DNA of 64,000 nucleotides from Bacillota bacterium (GTDB lineage Bacteria; Bacillota; UBA4882; UBA8346). A program made the translations under genes and the position numbers. The notes under the pieces are model-generated. The model ran no database searches and was not told the origin of the DNA. It was given only the letters and a program-made list of their open reading frames with translations. Location of the stretch: assembly GCA_029776205.1 (NCBI GenBank), contig JAKOTQ010000003.1, forward strand, positions 20,526 through 84,525, written 5' to 3'. Below are positions 9,237 through 18,363 of the stretch, one piece after another. The first letter of the stretch is position 1. Every line of letters begins with the position of its first letter.

Positions 9237-9725
9237 TCAATATCCGCTGCTTTCTCCCAAATTGTTGTTGTTTTCCCAGATCCAGTCAGCTACCAGGTAT
9301 TCCGTATATTCACCCGGTTTTTCCCGAACAATCACCCGCTCAATACCGGCATTGATAATCATCCTGGTACACATCTTACAGGGCCGGGTATGAGGGGTAA
9401 ACTCGCCGGTCTTTGCATCGATGCAGGCTAAATAAAGGGTGGCCCCCAACATATCGAAACGAGAAGCATGAATGATCGCATTGGCCTCCGCATGAACCGA
9501 ACGGCAAAGTTCATAGCGTTCGCCGGGAGGAATGTTCGCTGCTTCCCGAGGACATTGTCCCAAATCGCAACAGTTTATCGTCCCACGGGGCGCCCCGACA
9601 TAACCGGTGCTGATAATCTGATCATCTTTCACAATAATCGCCCCAAATTTCCGCCGCAAACACGTTGCCCTCTCAGCTACCTGAGATGCAATATTCAAAT
9701 AATACTCTTCCTTCGAAGGCCGCAT
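9237..9725 (-). CDS. comEB: Deoxycytidylate (dCMP) deaminase, ComEB-like
   Basis: A 162-residue zinc-dependent deaminase that converts dCMP to dUMP, a route to dTMP. Zinc ligands and catalytic Glu are present: HAE at 78-80 (SVHAEANAII) and PCKMC (Cys116, Cys119). An additional Cys-rich insert NCCDLGQCPR (51-60) is typical of the dCMP deaminase/ComEB family. The Shine-Dalgarno is AAGAGGTG upstream of ATG 9725. It stands alone between two repeat-bearing gaps. Functionally it complements dut, since both supply dUMP. Confidence 0.9.
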   Translation of the reverse strand: MRPSKEEYYLNIASQVAERATCLRRKFGAIIVKDDQIISTGYVGAPRGTINCCDLGQCPREAANIPPGERYELCRSVHAEANAIIHASRFDMLGATLYLACIDAKTGEFTPHTRPCKMCTRMIINAGIERVIVREKPGEYTEYLVADWIWENNNNLGESSGY

Positions 9726-9775
9726 GATAACACCTCTTGCTTATTTTTAGTTCATGATATACTTTTTCATCTTAC

Positions 9776-9904
9776 AGTTTGCAATTGACAGTTCAACATT
9801 CCAGGTTAATAGTGCGCGGTTCACATGCACAGCCATTGAATAAACTGGACTTAAAATTTTCCATTTGAATTCGCTTACTGTTAACTGTCCACTGTCAACT
9901 AACT
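9776..9904. repeat. Intergenic short-word repeat tract
   Basis: Gap between the dCMP deaminase and glycosyltransferase genes with words such as TTGACAGTTCAAC, GGTTCACATGCACAG and TTAACTGTCCACTGTCAACT, which recur in other gaps of the window. No ORF with a ribosome site and no clear terminator. Confidence 0.5.
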
Positions 9905-11056
9905 ATTTTCCGCCCTTTTGTACGCTTCCATCGTCTCCCGATAAACCTCCAGATACTCGGCAGCAATCCGGGGGTAGGAATACCGTTCGGCAGACTGGCG
10001 TGCAGCCTTACGGAAACGGCTCAACCGTTCAACATCAGCCAACAATTCACAAACCGTTCGACTGATAACCTCCAAATCATCCTGGACCAGGTAACCGTTT
10101 TCTCCATGGATAATCGTATCATTGGCTCCCGGTGCAGCTACCGCAATGATCGGTAATCCAGCTGCCAAAGCTTCCAACTGGGATAAGGGTTTTACTTCGC
10201 TTTTAGAGGTCATCACAAAAAGATCGGCGGCAGCAAGATAATCCGGCACCTTAGACGGTTCGACCATACCGGTAAAGACAACCTGTTCCGCAATACCCAA
10301 TTGTCCGGCCAGTTGTTTCAATGCGGGAAGTTCCGGCCCATCCCCGACGATCATTAATTTCAATGGTTCCGTCGTTCTCCGCAGCATCAACGCAAAAGAT
10401 TCCAATAAAAGCCCTAAATTTTTTTCAGGGGCAATTCGTCCAATATTGATCAGAACTTTGGCATCACCCAAATGGTACTGCTCACGGACTTTACGTCCGT
10501 CTATCGGCTCCAACGGAATATTGGTCGGATTCGGAATCACCCGAATGGGACGGGTCACTCCATAATCGATCAAAATTTGACGGGCTGACTCTGCCGGAGT
10601 CGTCACCTGATTCACCGATTCACAGAAACGGGTTATTTTATGTCGGGATATGGTATTAACTAACTGGCGGGGTAATGGTATGTAATGACTGTATTGTTCA
10701 TATTGGGTATGAAAAGTATAGACGGTGGGAATACGCTTACGTCGAGCAATTTTATTGGAAAGCGGACCCAGCACAAAGGGATGATGACTATGGATAATAT
10801 CCAGATCCAGTCCATCGATAATTCGTTGAATGCGCGGCGAAAACGGAATTGCCACCGGATATTTGACCTCTTTGGTCAAATCCACGGAACGATAACGGTA
10901 AATTCCAGTTTCATGATCGACAAAATCATCAAATGCCGGAGCAAAAACATAGACTTCATGTCCTGCTTCGATAAAGCCTTTACGCAACAGAGTAATGGCT
11001 CCAACCACTCCATTAACCATTGGCTGGTAACAATTGCTGAAAATAGCGATCCGCAA
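9899..11056 (-). CDS. GT4 family glycosyltransferase (diacylglycerol glucosyltransferase-like)
   Basis: A 385-residue two-Rossmann-fold glycosyltransferase. The N-terminal acceptor domain begins MRIAIFSNCYQPMVNGVV, with HSHHPFVLG near residue 90. The C-terminal nucleotide-sugar domain contains NIGRIAPEKNLGLL and the E-x7-E motif in SEVKPLSQLEALAAG. This pattern is common in enzymes that glycosylate diacylglycerol or make membrane glycolipids, and in mannosyltransferases, so the exact acceptor is not settled. No signal peptide; expected at the cytoplasmic face of the membrane. Single gene. Confidence 0.8.
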   Translation of the reverse strand: MRIAIFSNCYQPMVNGVVGAITLLRKGFIEAGHEVYVFAPAFDDFVDHETGIYRYRSVDLTKEVKYPVAIPFSPRIQRIIDGLDLDIIHSHHPFVLGPLSNKIARRKRIPTVYTFHTQYEQYSHYIPLPRQLVNTISRHKITRFCESVNQVTTPAESARQILIDYGVTRPIRVIPNPTNIPLEPIDGRKVREQYHLGDAKVLINIGRIAPEKNLGLLLESFALMLRRTTEPLKLMIVGDGPELPALKQLAGQLGIAEQVVFTGMVEPSKVPDYLAAADLFVMTSKSEVKPLSQLEALAAGLPIIAVAAPGANDTIIHGENGYLVQDDLEVISRTVCELLADVERLSRFRKAARQSAERYSYPRIAAEYLEVYRETMEAYKRAENS

Positions 11057-11190
11057 ATTTTGATTCTCCTTTCTGCCTTACTTAATATTCGTCAATGTAA
11101 GACAAATCCCTCTCAATTTGCCATAATAACCCACTATTTCATGAAATTGTCCCAAATCGGACCACATTAATCCTCATTATCATTACTCAT

Positions 11191-11230
11191 AAAAAAAGCC
11201 ATAAAGCACTATGAATGTTTACTGCCTTAT
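11191..11230 (-). terminator. Terminator downstream of the SBP gene
   Basis: On the minus strand, arms CATAAGGCA and TGCTTTATG (one G-U pair) are followed after GG by CTTTTTTT, about 30 bases past the SBP stop codon at 11259. Confidence 0.7.
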
Positions 11231-11258
11231 GACTTGTTACAGCTTATACCGCAACTCA

Positions 11259-11627
11259 TTACATATCTTTTTCACGTCGGCCGGAACGCCATATCCAGAA
11301 CCGATCAAACAGTTCCTCCCGGATGAGGGAGAGATTTTGAAACAAACGGATACTGAAAGCCGCCACGGCTCCGATATAAATATCCACACCCATCATATCG
11401 CCTAAATAGCATAGCAGGGCAGCTAATGCGGTATTGGCAAAAAAACTGCTGATAAATTTGGAAAAGAGAAACTTTTGCCCCAGTTGGGCCCGGATCCCTC
11501 CCAAAATGGCATCTAAGGCTGCCAGGATGGCGATAGCCGTATATTTAACCAAACTAACCGGGATTTCAAACGGCAGATTCAAACCGATTAAGATCCCGAT
11601 CAATGCACCGATGATCGGTATTAGCAT
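11259..11627 (-). CDS. sbp: Small basic protein SBP (DUF1290)
   Basis: A 122-residue, very hydrophobic inner-membrane protein with about three or four membrane segments (MLIPIIGALIGILIGLNLPF at the start) and a basic tail (FWIWRSGRREKDM). This matches DUF1290/SBP, the small protein encoded beside the DUF881 genes ylxW/ylxX upstream of ftsA in many Bacillota. Exact role unknown; the context in this window (DUF881 directly upstream, mreB before that) suggests envelope growth or division. The gene begins 3 bases after the DUF881 stop codon, so the two are co-translated. Confidence 0.88.
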   Translation of the reverse strand: MLIPIIGALIGILIGLNLPFEIPVSLVKYTAIAILAALDAILGGIRAQLGQKFLFSKFISSFFANTALAALLCYLGDMMGVDIYIGAVAAFSIRLFQNLSLIREELFDRFWIWRSGRREKDM

Positions 11628-11630
11628 CGA

Positions 11631-12332
11631 CTAATTTCCTCCCTCTTCTTTTGCTGCAGTAGCATGATCAAAGGAAATACTGCCTTTATAGGCCGGGATC
11701 CGCAATCGATCAACGGTTTCGATAATAAATTTCAAGTTGAACGAAAGAATCTGTTGTTCCACGAACCCACCCGGCATCAATAATGCGTTTTTCAAATTCG
11801 CGGGATCTCCGATGGCTTCAATAATATAAGGAGGAGCTAAGCGTCTTGTATCAACCAAAATGGTCGTTCCGGCACAGCTAAATCCGGTGGTGCTTCCCAA
11901 TCGGTAATTATTGACGGCAATAGCTTCAGCGCCGGCAGCCCACAATTCATTAACAAGTAACTCCAATTGATCATAATGGACAATATAAAATACCGGATCT
12001 TCATATTCTTTCAGCTTTTTTTCGGAATCGCTCAATGTGATCCGAATTCCCGGACCTTCCAAGGGCGTTAACCCGGCCGCCATCTTCAACCGAAGTATTT
12101 CCCGATCCCGATCGTAATCATTCAATTGACGCCGCAAAGTGGAAATCTCGCTCTCGTACTTGGTCAATCGCATCTGTTGATTCTTTAAAATTTGCGCCAA
12201 TTCGTTCACTTGACGAGTGGGAAGTTTCGCCCGGATTTTGAATTCCGTCCGAAGCTGTAAAACGATAAGCAACCCTAATAAGGCCGCAATTAATCCAATT
12301 CCCCACTGCCAACTTCTAACCTTAATTCTCAC
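11631..12332 (-). CDS. DUF881 family protein (YlxW/YlxX-like)
   Basis: A 233-residue membrane-anchored protein: short basic N-terminus, one TM segment (about 8-26), a periplasmic coiled coil (about 35-85, ELAQILKNQQMRLTKYE) and the DUF881 domain with GPGIRITLSDS and AEAIAVNNYRL. DUF881 proteins accompany SBP in division gene clusters. The GTG at 12332 was selected because AGAAAGGGCG precedes it by 6 bases; an in-frame GTG at 12380 would add 16 charged residues. It forms a two-gene unit with SBP. Biochemical function unknown. Confidence 0.85.
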   Translation of the reverse strand: MRIKVRSWQWGIGLIAALLGLLIVLQLRTEFKIRAKLPTRQVNELAQILKNQQMRLTKYESEISTLRRQLNDYDRDREILRLKMAAGLTPLEGPGIRITLSDSEKKLKEYEDPVFYIVHYDQLELLVNELWAAGAEAIAVNNYRLGSTTGFSCAGTTILVDTRRLAPPYIIEAIGDPANLKNALLMPGGFVEQQILSFNLKFIIETVDRLRIPAYKGSISFDHATAAKEEGGN

Positions 12333-12477
12333 TTTTTTCGCCCTTTCTCTCCCATTCCAACATATAATTTTCCTTTGCACAATCTTCAGTAATTCACCAT
12401 TTCTCCCGAAAATCCTCTTGAATTATCAAAATAAATGAACAACAAAAAGGAAATTTATTCCACGACGGTTAAGCAAG

Positions 12478-12510
12478 AAAAAAGGCTGCAGATTGAAGAA
12501 TGCAACCTTT
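12478..12510 (-). terminator. Terminator downstream of mreB
   Basis: On the minus strand arms AAGGTTGCA and TGCAGCCTT (one G-U pair) surround a 10-base loop and end in a run of T, 20 bases past the mreB stop codon. Confidence 0.82.
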
Positions 12511-12529
12511 ATCTTGTGTCGTTGGTATT

Positions 12530-13573
12530 TTATGATGTCGCCTTTTTCCCCGCTACGACGACCCGTGAAAGCAAGTGTATATGCTCCAATGTTTTTCCGG
12601 TCCCAAGAGCTACACTGGTCATCGGCTCATCCGCCAACCGGACTGGCATTCCCAACTCACTCTCAATCAATTTATCAAACCCTTTTAACAAAGAACCGCC
12701 TCCGGTCATCACGATTTCCTTAAACATAATGTCAGCTACCAGTTCCGGAGGGGTCTTCTCAATGGTATGACGTACTGCATTCACAATGGCCGTCAAAGGT
12801 TCTTTAAGTGCCTCCCGGATTTCCTCGGAACGAACTTCAATAATTTTTGGCAAACCCGTGACTTGATCCCGCCCCCGGACCTCATAGCCGATCTCCTCTT
12901 CCAAAGGATAAGCCGATCCAAGATAAATCTTAATATCCTCAGCAGTCCGCTCTCCGATCATCAGATTGTATTGCCTTCGGATATAACGGGCGATCACATC
13001 GTCCATCACATCACCGGCCACCGGAATCGATTGGCCGGTGACGATACCTCCCAAAGAGATCACGGCCACATCGGTAGTCCCTCCGCCAACGTCGATGATC
13101 ATGTTTCCGGCAGGTTCATGAACGGGCAAACCGGCGCCAATGGCTGCAGCCACTGGTTCCTCGATCAAATATACTTCCCGGGCCCCGGCATTAAACGTGG
13201 CATCGATAACCGCCCTCCGTTCCACTTCAGTGGTACCCGACGGAATACTCACGACAATCCGTGGTTTCACAAAGACCTTCCCATGACACGCTTTACGGAT
13301 GAGATGTTTTAGCATCTTCCGGGTTACGTCAAAATCAGCGATAACTCCATTTCGAAGGGGACGGACAGCCATAATATCTCCGGGAGTTCGCCCGATCATT
13401 TGACGGGCCTCGGTTCCTACAGCCAATATTTCTTTATTGCTTTTTCTGAGGGCCACCACCGACGGTTCACGTAAAATAATTCCCCGATTTCGTTCATAAA
13501 CCAGGCAATTGGCAGTCCCCAGGTCAATTCCTAAATCTTTTTTGAAATGACGCGAAATAAAGCGAATCGGCAT
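12530..13573 (-). CDS. mreB: Rod shape-determining actin-like protein MreB/Mbl
   Basis: A 347-residue actin-fold ATPase that polymerises under the membrane and directs lateral cell-wall synthesis. Phosphate-1 motif [12 protein letters not shown] (about 15-26), the MreB block [18 protein letters not shown], phosphate-2 [13 protein letters not shown] (about 160-172), and the adenosine motif [13 protein letters not shown] near 289-301. Full length. Stands alone with its own terminator, without mreC/mreD nearby, which favours an Mbl- or MreBH-like paralogue rather than the mreBCD operon copy. A gap of short words lies just upstream (13605-13632). Confidence 0.93.
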   Translation of the reverse strand: MPIRFISRHFKKDLGIDLGTANCLVYERNRGIILREPSVVALRKSNKEILAVGTEARQMIGRTPGDIMAVRPLRNGVIADFDVTRKMLKHLIRKACHGKVFVKPRIVVSIPSGTTEVERRAVIDATFNAGAREVYLIEEPVAAAIGAGLPVHEPAGNMIIDVGGGTTDVAVISLGGIVTGQSIPVAGDVMDDVIARYIRRQYNLMIGERTAEDIKIYLGSAYPLEEEIGYEVRGRDQVTGLPKIIEVRSEEIREALKEPLTAIVNAVRHTIEKTPPELVADIMFKEIVMTGGGSLLKGFDKLIESELGMPVRLADEPMTSVALGTGKTLEHIHLLSRVVVAGKKATS

Positions 13574-13604
13574 ATTTAACTTCCTTCTTTACAAAAGTCG
13601 CTAG

Positions 13605-13632
13605 ATTCCTATGTCGGTCTCCTGACTCCTGA
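13605..13632. repeat. Short-word repeat tract
   Basis: TGTCGGTCTCCTGACTCCTGA, read in two halves, belongs to the TCTCCTGACTCC word family found in other gaps (36940-36985, 40130-40160, 18703-18730). Confidence 0.45.
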
Positions 13633-13655
13633 AGATTTATACCGCAAATCCGGTC

Positions 13656-14066
13656 TTAATTGAAATCTGCAAGTTCATTTCGATATTCTTCGTTGACTCT
13701 AAAGAGAAACCGTTCCATCTCATTAGGGGAAAGTTGTAGTTTATCCGGCTCTAAGACCTTAATTTTACGAAAATCCTCGTTCAAGGTCAGTTGCATCAAA
13801 TCTTCCAATGAATCCGCTTCCACCACGAGTTCAACCGGTGCATAAGCAGTTTCCGGAGTAGTTTCGTCCCCCGGTATTAAATAAACTTCCTGATCCGCAT
13901 TGAGCTCAGCGACCTGAATCCCCTGAAACGGAAGATTTCGAAGGAGGGAAATTTTTTGATCCCGGATTTCCCGAGCAACCTCTTTCAAATCCCGTTTTCG
14001 CCAGAAAAACCGTTTGGATCGATTCTCCGCTTTATAATCGAACCTGAGCTTTGCCCGTAAAGCCAT
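13656..14066 (-). CDS. Conserved-looking hypothetical protein
   Basis: A 136-residue, charged, soluble protein that I do not recognise. It has a basic N-terminus (RAKLRFDYKAENRSKRFFWRK) that could bind nucleic acid, and an acidic C-terminal half (about 65-136). No signal peptide, TM segment or cysteine. The ribosome site GGGAGGATG is well placed. It follows rluB on the same strand by 22 bases, so it is probably the last gene of the phoP-phoR-rluB operon. The quoted N-terminus is split here as RAKLRFDYKA and ENRSKRFFWRK. Confidence 0.7.
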   Translation of the reverse strand: MALRAKLRFDYKAENRSKRFFWRKRDLKEVAREIRDQKISLLRNLPFQGIQVAELNADQEVYLIPGDETTPETAYAPVELVVEADSLEDLMQLTLNEDFRKIKVLEPDKLQLSPNEMERFLFRVNEEYRNELADFN

Positions 14067-14088
14067 GTTCTATCATCCTCCCGTACCA

Positions 14089-14817
14089 TCAGCGGATAGC
14101 GAGTTTTTTCAGTTGGAGCAAAGCGTCTAATTCTTCCGGCGTAGGACGGCGTATTTTTCCTGGAGCCAACGGACCCAGCCAAAGCGGACCTACGGCCAAC
14201 CGATGGAGCGCAACCACCGGATGCCCCACCGTCCTCAACATTCGCCGAACCTGACGTTTTCGCCCCTCACGGATGGTAAGTCTGACGATAGCATACCCAT
14301 TTTCGGCTGCTTCTATTTCAACCTTTGCCGGAGCTGTCCGCCCATCTTCCAAATCAACGCCCTCTGCCAATCGCTTCAACGTCCCTTGAGACGGTATCCC
14401 TTTGACTTTCGCCTGATAAACTTTTTCAACCAAATGCCGGGGATGGGTCAATGCCAATGCCAAATCCCCGTCATTTGTGAAAAATAATAACCCGGACGTA
14501 TCCAGGTCAAGTCTTCCGACCGGGTAAATCCGGGCTTTCATTGGCGGTAACAAATCCATCACTGTCGGACGCCCGAAGGGATCTCCGACCGATGTCAGAT
14601 ACCCGGCGGGTTTATTCATAATCCAATATTCAAACTTCTCCGGCATCACGAGCATTTGGCCGTCCACAGTTACCTGATCCTTCGTAGGGTCGATCGAATA
14701 TCCCATCTCCGTGACAACTATCCCGTTTACCCGTACCCGTCCGGCGGCAATAATTCGATCGGCTTGACGGCGCGAAGCGATACCGGCATCTGCCAATACT
14801 TTATTCAATCTCACCAT
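14089..14817 (-). CDS. rluB: Ribosomal large subunit pseudouridine synthase (RluB/RsuA family)
   Basis: A 242-residue rRNA pseudouridine synthase: N-terminal S4 RNA-binding domain (about 1-45, LNKVLADAGIASRRQAD) and a catalytic domain with GRLDLDTSGLL at 101-111, where Asp104 is the predicted nucleophile, then REGRKRQVRRM near 197-207. The ATG at 14817 follows GGAGGC and overlaps the 3' end of the histidine kinase gene by 17 bases, indicating translational coupling. An in-frame start further upstream (14871) would run inside the kinase gene and is unlikely. Confidence 0.92.
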   Translation of the reverse strand: MVRLNKVLADAGIASRRQADRIIAAGRVRVNGIVVTEMGYSIDPTKDQVTVDGQMLVMPEKFEYWIMNKPAGYLTSVGDPFGRPTVMDLLPPMKARIYPVGRLDLDTSGLLFFTNDGDLALALTHPRHLVEKVYQAKVKGIPSQGTLKRLAEGVDLEDGRTAPAKVEIEAAENGYAIVRLTIREGRKRQVRRMLRTVGHPVVALHRLAVGPLWLGPLAPGKIRRPTPEELDALLQLKKLAIR

Positions 14818-16207
14818 GAAAAGCCTCCGGTTTTCTTTCGTGATTCTCGTCTTGAGACTGAAGGATTTCATTCTTATAGGGTATAATCACCGTAAACTGA
14901 CTCCCTCGTCCCAATTCACTTTCCACCGTAACTTTCCCGTTATGGCGTTCAATAATATGTTTCACAATGGACAACCCAAGCCCGGTACCGCCCATCTCCC
15001 GGGAACGTCCTTTATCCACCCGATAAAAGCGTTCGAAGATCCGAGGTAGGCTTTCTTTTGGAATGCCGAACCCGGTATCCCGGACAGTGATCTGAATATC
15101 GTCCCCCACCAGTTCACTTTCAATACAGACTTTACTCCCGGGCGGCGAATACTTGATTGCATTGTCCAATAGATTTAAAAAGACTTCCCGAAGAAGATCC
15201 TCATCACCAGTCATTATTGTGGCATTTAGGTTTTGATTCAATTCGATATTCTTCTCCTGGATCCGATTGTGCAACGTAAGCATAATCTCGCTGATCAGCT
15301 GATCCAACCGAACCGGCTCCTGCTTCACTTCACCCTGGCCGCTTTCTAATTTGGAAATATCCAGCAAATCATGGATGAGATTATTCAACCGCTCCGTTTC
15401 CTGGTAAATGATGGACAAAAATTTCATGACCGTTTCCCGTTCTTCCAGCGCACCATCGAGTAATGTTTCAATAAACCCTTTGATCGAAGTCAACGGAGTT
15501 TTTAATTCATGAGATACATTGGCCACAAAATCGCGGCGCATGGATTCCAACTTACGAAGCTGGGTCACATCGCCAATGACCGCCACCACGCCCCGAATCT
15601 CTTCATTAATCTCATCCCGAATCGGAGCCAGATTAAGATTGAGAACCCGTTCAGGATTCCCCGGCCAAATAATCTCCTGTTGAATGGAGTTGCCTTTCAC
15701 ATAAATCTGATGAAAAATATCTGCCAGCTCGCTCTGGGGAAATACTTTGTGAGGAAATTCTCCCACACCTTCCCCTGGACTTAGATGAAAAAGCTCCGCT
15801 GCTGCCGGATTGATCAGACTGATTCGACCGGTGATCTCCGTTGCGATAACCCCTTCGGACATACTGGACAAAATCGCTTGAATCTCTTCCATCCGTCCGT
15901 GCAATGCACTGAGATCGCTGGTATGAATTCGTTCAAATTTTTCGATCTGTTTTGCCAGCTGCCCATAGATGTCATCTTTCCGGGTTAATCGAGTTCTCAG
16001 CGGAATTCCCTGACTGAGATTGTCCATATAATTTAGTAATTCATCCAAGGGCGCTTTGATCCAAAGATAAATTAAACAACCACAAAAAACGAACCAAAGC
16101 AGCGAAACCACTACATAATACGGATTACTCCAGACAAAACCCGCGATCACAAGCGGCAAAAAAAGAAGGAGGAGAAACCCTCCTATCTGCCAGGCAATCT
16201 TCTTCAT
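14801..16207 (-). CDS. phoR: Sensor histidine kinase, PhoR-like
   Basis: A 468-residue membrane kinase. Two adjacent N-terminal TM segments (about 5-26 and 30-50) leave almost no periplasmic loop; then a HAMP-like linker (52-105), a PAS domain (about 108-215, MSEGVIATEITGRISLINPA), HisKA with the phospho-accepting His233 in NVSHELKTPL, and HATPase_c ending with GGTGLGLSIVKHI. The short loop argues for sensing membrane or cytoplasmic signals. It follows the response regulator gene by two bases and overlaps rluB, forming one operon. PhoR is the closest naming; phosphate sensing is not shown by the sequence. Confidence 0.88.
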   Translation of the reverse strand: MKKIAWQIGGFLLLLFLPLVIAGFVWSNPYYVVVSLLWFVFCGCLIYLWIKAPLDELLNYMDNLSQGIPLRTRLTRKDDIYGQLAKQIEKFERIHTSDLSALHGRMEEIQAILSSMSEGVIATEITGRISLINPAAAELFHLSPGEGVGEFPHKVFPQSELADIFHQIYVKGNSIQQEIIWPGNPERVLNLNLAPIRDEINEEIRGVVAVIGDVTQLRKLESMRRDFVANVSHELKTPLTSIKGFIETLLDGALEERETVMKFLSIIYQETERLNNLIHDLLDISKLESGQGEVKQEPVRLDQLISEIMLTLHNRIQEKNIELNQNLNATIMTGDEDLLREVFLNLLDNAIKYSPPGSKVCIESELVGDDIQITVRDTGFGIPKESLPRIFERFYRVDKGRSREMGGTGLGLSIVKHIIERHNGKVTVESELGRGSQFTVIIPYKNEILQSQDENHERKPEAFHGEIE

Positions 16208-16209
16208 GG

Positions 16210-16905
16210 TTATTCACTCCGAAAACGATATCCTACCCCGCGCACAGTTTCCAAATAAACCGGCTCTGCCGGATTGGTCTCGATTTTCTGGCGCAGTCGA
16301 CGCACATGAACGTCTACGGTCCGGGTATCTCCAAAATATTCATAACCCCATAAATGTTCCAGCAAAAATTCACGGGTAAAAGCCCGTCCTGGATTAACCA
16401 ACAGCAGCTTGAGAAAATCAAATTCTTTCGGTGTCAGTTCCACTTCTTCCCCGCGTACCTTCACCAAATGCTGCCGAAGATCCATTTTAATCTCACCGAT
16501 TTCGATAATTTCCGGTTCATCCTCATTGGTTTTGCCGCTGCGGCGCATTACTGCCCGTACCCTTGCCACCAACTCACGGGGCGAAAAAGGTTTGGTCACA
16601 TAATCATCGGCACCCATCTCCAAACCAAGAACCCGATCCGCCTCTTCACTTTTTGCTGTAAGAATGATAATGGGAATCGATTTGGTTTGCTGGTCGGCAC
16701 GGAGTTGTTTACAAACCGATAAACCATCAAGCTCCGGAAGCATCAAATCCAGGATCACCAGATCCGGTAATTCCTGTTTCACCAATTCTAAGCCTTTACG
16801 TCCTGTATTGGCAGAAATAGTTCGATATCCTTCCCGATCAAGATTATATTTAACCAGTTCCACAATATTTTGCTCGTCTTCAATTATTGCGATTGTTCCG
16901 GCCAT
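16210..16905 (-). CDS. phoP: OmpR/PhoB-family response regulator
   Basis: A 231-residue response regulator: receiver domain (about 4-115) with acidic pocket EDE at 9-11, phospho-acceptor Asp53 (VILDLMLPE) and conserved Lys in DDYVTKPFS, then an OmpR winged helix (about 135-231) with LTPKEFDFLKLL and RTVDVHVRRLRQKIE. The ATG at 16905 follows AGGAGGT by 5 bases; the longer frame to 16935 lacks a site. First gene of the regulator-kinase-rluB-hypothetical operon. Regulon not deducible here. Confidence 0.9.
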   Translation of the reverse strand: MAGTIAIIEDEQNIVELVKYNLDREGYRTISANTGRKGLELVKQELPDLVILDLMLPELDGLSVCKQLRADQQTKSIPIIILTAKSEEADRVLGLEMGADDYVTKPFSPRELVARVRAVMRRSGKTNEDEPEIIEIGEIKMDLRQHLVKVRGEEVELTPKEFDFLKLLLVNPGRAFTREFLLEHLWGYEYFGDTRTVDVHVRRLRQKIETNPAEPVYLETVRGVGYRFRSE

Positions 16906-17054
16906 ACGCAACCTCCTAATCTGTTTTATAAACAAACCACGCTGACAAAATACTAATATTTGAATTAATTATATCAAACAAATCGCAAAATGCACAATAG
17001 TTGTAAAAGCGCCCTATTTTTTCATAAGTTCAATCTGGCATCTTCTCTTCAAAT

Positions 17055-17086
17055 AAAAACCAGCGGTTACGCACAAACCCGCTGGT
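17055..17086 (-). terminator. Terminator downstream of lysA
   Basis: On the minus strand arms CCAGCGG and CCGCTGG with a 12-base loop lead into TTTTTATTT, just past the lysA stop codon at 17095. Confidence 0.85.
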
Positions 17087-17094
17087 AAAATGGA

Positions 17095-18363
17095 TTATTT
17101 TAAAGAAACCATCGGTAAACAGGAAAAATCAAGGGTCGCAAAATAATCGTCAATAGTTTCTCTGCGGCGAATTTGCACAACACTTCCATCCGGCCGCAGT
17201 AATAACTCTGCCGAACGCAATTTACCGTTATAATTGAATCCCATGGCATGGCCATGAGCACCTGCATCATGAATGACGAGAATATCTCCCTCGTCGATCA
17301 ACGGGAGTTTCCGGTCGATGGCAAATTTATCGTTATTTTCACACAAAGATCCGACCACATCATAAACATGATCCATCGGCCAATTTTCTTTACCCAAAAC
17401 GGTAATATGATGATAGGCACCATACATACCGGGACGCATCAAATTGGCCATACACGCATCGACCCCGATATAATTTTTATAGATCTCTTTTCGGTGAATC
17501 GCAGTCGTTACTAAATATCCATAAGGTCCGGTAATCATCCGGCCGTTTTCCATCACGATTTTCAGCGGGTCCAGACCATTGGAAATAATGATTTCATTAT
17601 ATAATCTCCGGATACCCTGGGAAACAATGTCCAAATCCACCGGTTCCTGCTCCGGCCGATAAGGAATTCCGATTCCGCCTCCAATATTGACAAACTCGAA
17701 CCGGATACCGATCTCCCGGGTAATATCCCGGACCAATTCAAATAAAATCCGGGCCGTTTCCACAAAATAATTGGGATCCAGCTCATTGGAGGCTACCATC
17801 GTATGTAACCCAAACCGCTTCACGCCTTTTTCTTTCATAATCCGATAAGCATCAAACAGTTGTTGACGGGTCAACCCATATTTGGCTTCTTCCGGTTTTC
17901 CAATGATTGCATTTCCCTGCTTCAGAGGCCCCGGATTATAACGGAAACAAATCAGTTCCGGAACACCGGCGCATTCCTCCAGGAAAGGAATATGGGTGAT
18001 ATCATCTAGATTGATAATTGCCCCCATCTCCATGGCCTTCTGAAACTCTTCCGCCGGCGTATTGTTGGAAGTAAACATTACATTTTCTCCGGTAATCCCG
18101 GACCGCTCTGCCAAAATCAATTCCGGCAGCGAACTGCAATCCGCCCCAAACCCTTCTTCACGAAGAATGGATAATAAATAGGGATTTGGAGTAGCTTTTA
18201 CGGCAAAATACTCTTTAAATCCAGGCACCCATGAAAATGCCTCCGTCAATTTCCGGGCATTCTCCCGGATAGCCTGTTCATCATAAATATGAAAAGGCGT
18301 AGGATAACGTTTGATAATATCTTGAATTTGCTCTTTAGTAAACGGTACCGTCTTCGCTGCCAT
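17095..18363 (-). CDS. lysA: Diaminopimelate decarboxylase-family PLP enzyme
   Basis: A 422-residue fold-III PLP decarboxylase. The Schiff-base lysine is Lys56 in FAVKATPNP; the glycine-rich phosphate-binding block VNIGGGIGIPY (about 225-235) and the C-terminal cofactor/substrate segment SLCENNDKFA (Cys present) are visible. It most likely converts meso-diaminopimelate to L-lysine, the last lysine step, complementing the dap genes at 21-25.5 kb. Some family members act on other amino acids (ornithine, arginine), so substrate is predicted. Single gene with own terminator; no lysine riboswitch is seen upstream of it, unlike the dap operon. Confidence 0.85.
   Translation of the reverse strand: MAAKTVPFTKEQIQDIIKRYPTPFHIYDEQAIRENARKLTEAFSWVPGFKEYFAVKATPNPYLLSILREEGFGADCSSLPELILAERSGITGENVMFTSNNTPAEEFQKAMEMGAIINLDDITHIPFLEECAGVPELICFRYNPGPLKQGNAIIGKPEEAKYGLTRQQLFDAYRIMKEKGVKRFGLHTMVASNELDPNYFVETARILFELVRDITREIGIRFEFVNIGGGIGIPYRPEQEPVDLDIVSQGIRRLYNEIIISNGLDPLKIVMENGRMITGPYGYLVTTAIHRKEIYKNYIGVDACMANLMRPGMYGAYHHITVLGKENWPMDHVYDVVGSLCENNDKFAIDRKLPLIDEGDILVIHDAGAHGHAMGFNYNGKLRSAELLLRPDGSVVQIRRRETIDDYFATLDFSCLPMVSLK

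Noticed and set aside
12435..12770. Plus-strand ORFs antisense to mreB, lpxD, xylG, dapG and others
   Set aside because: They mirror strongly coding frames on the opposite strand and lack ribosome sites.
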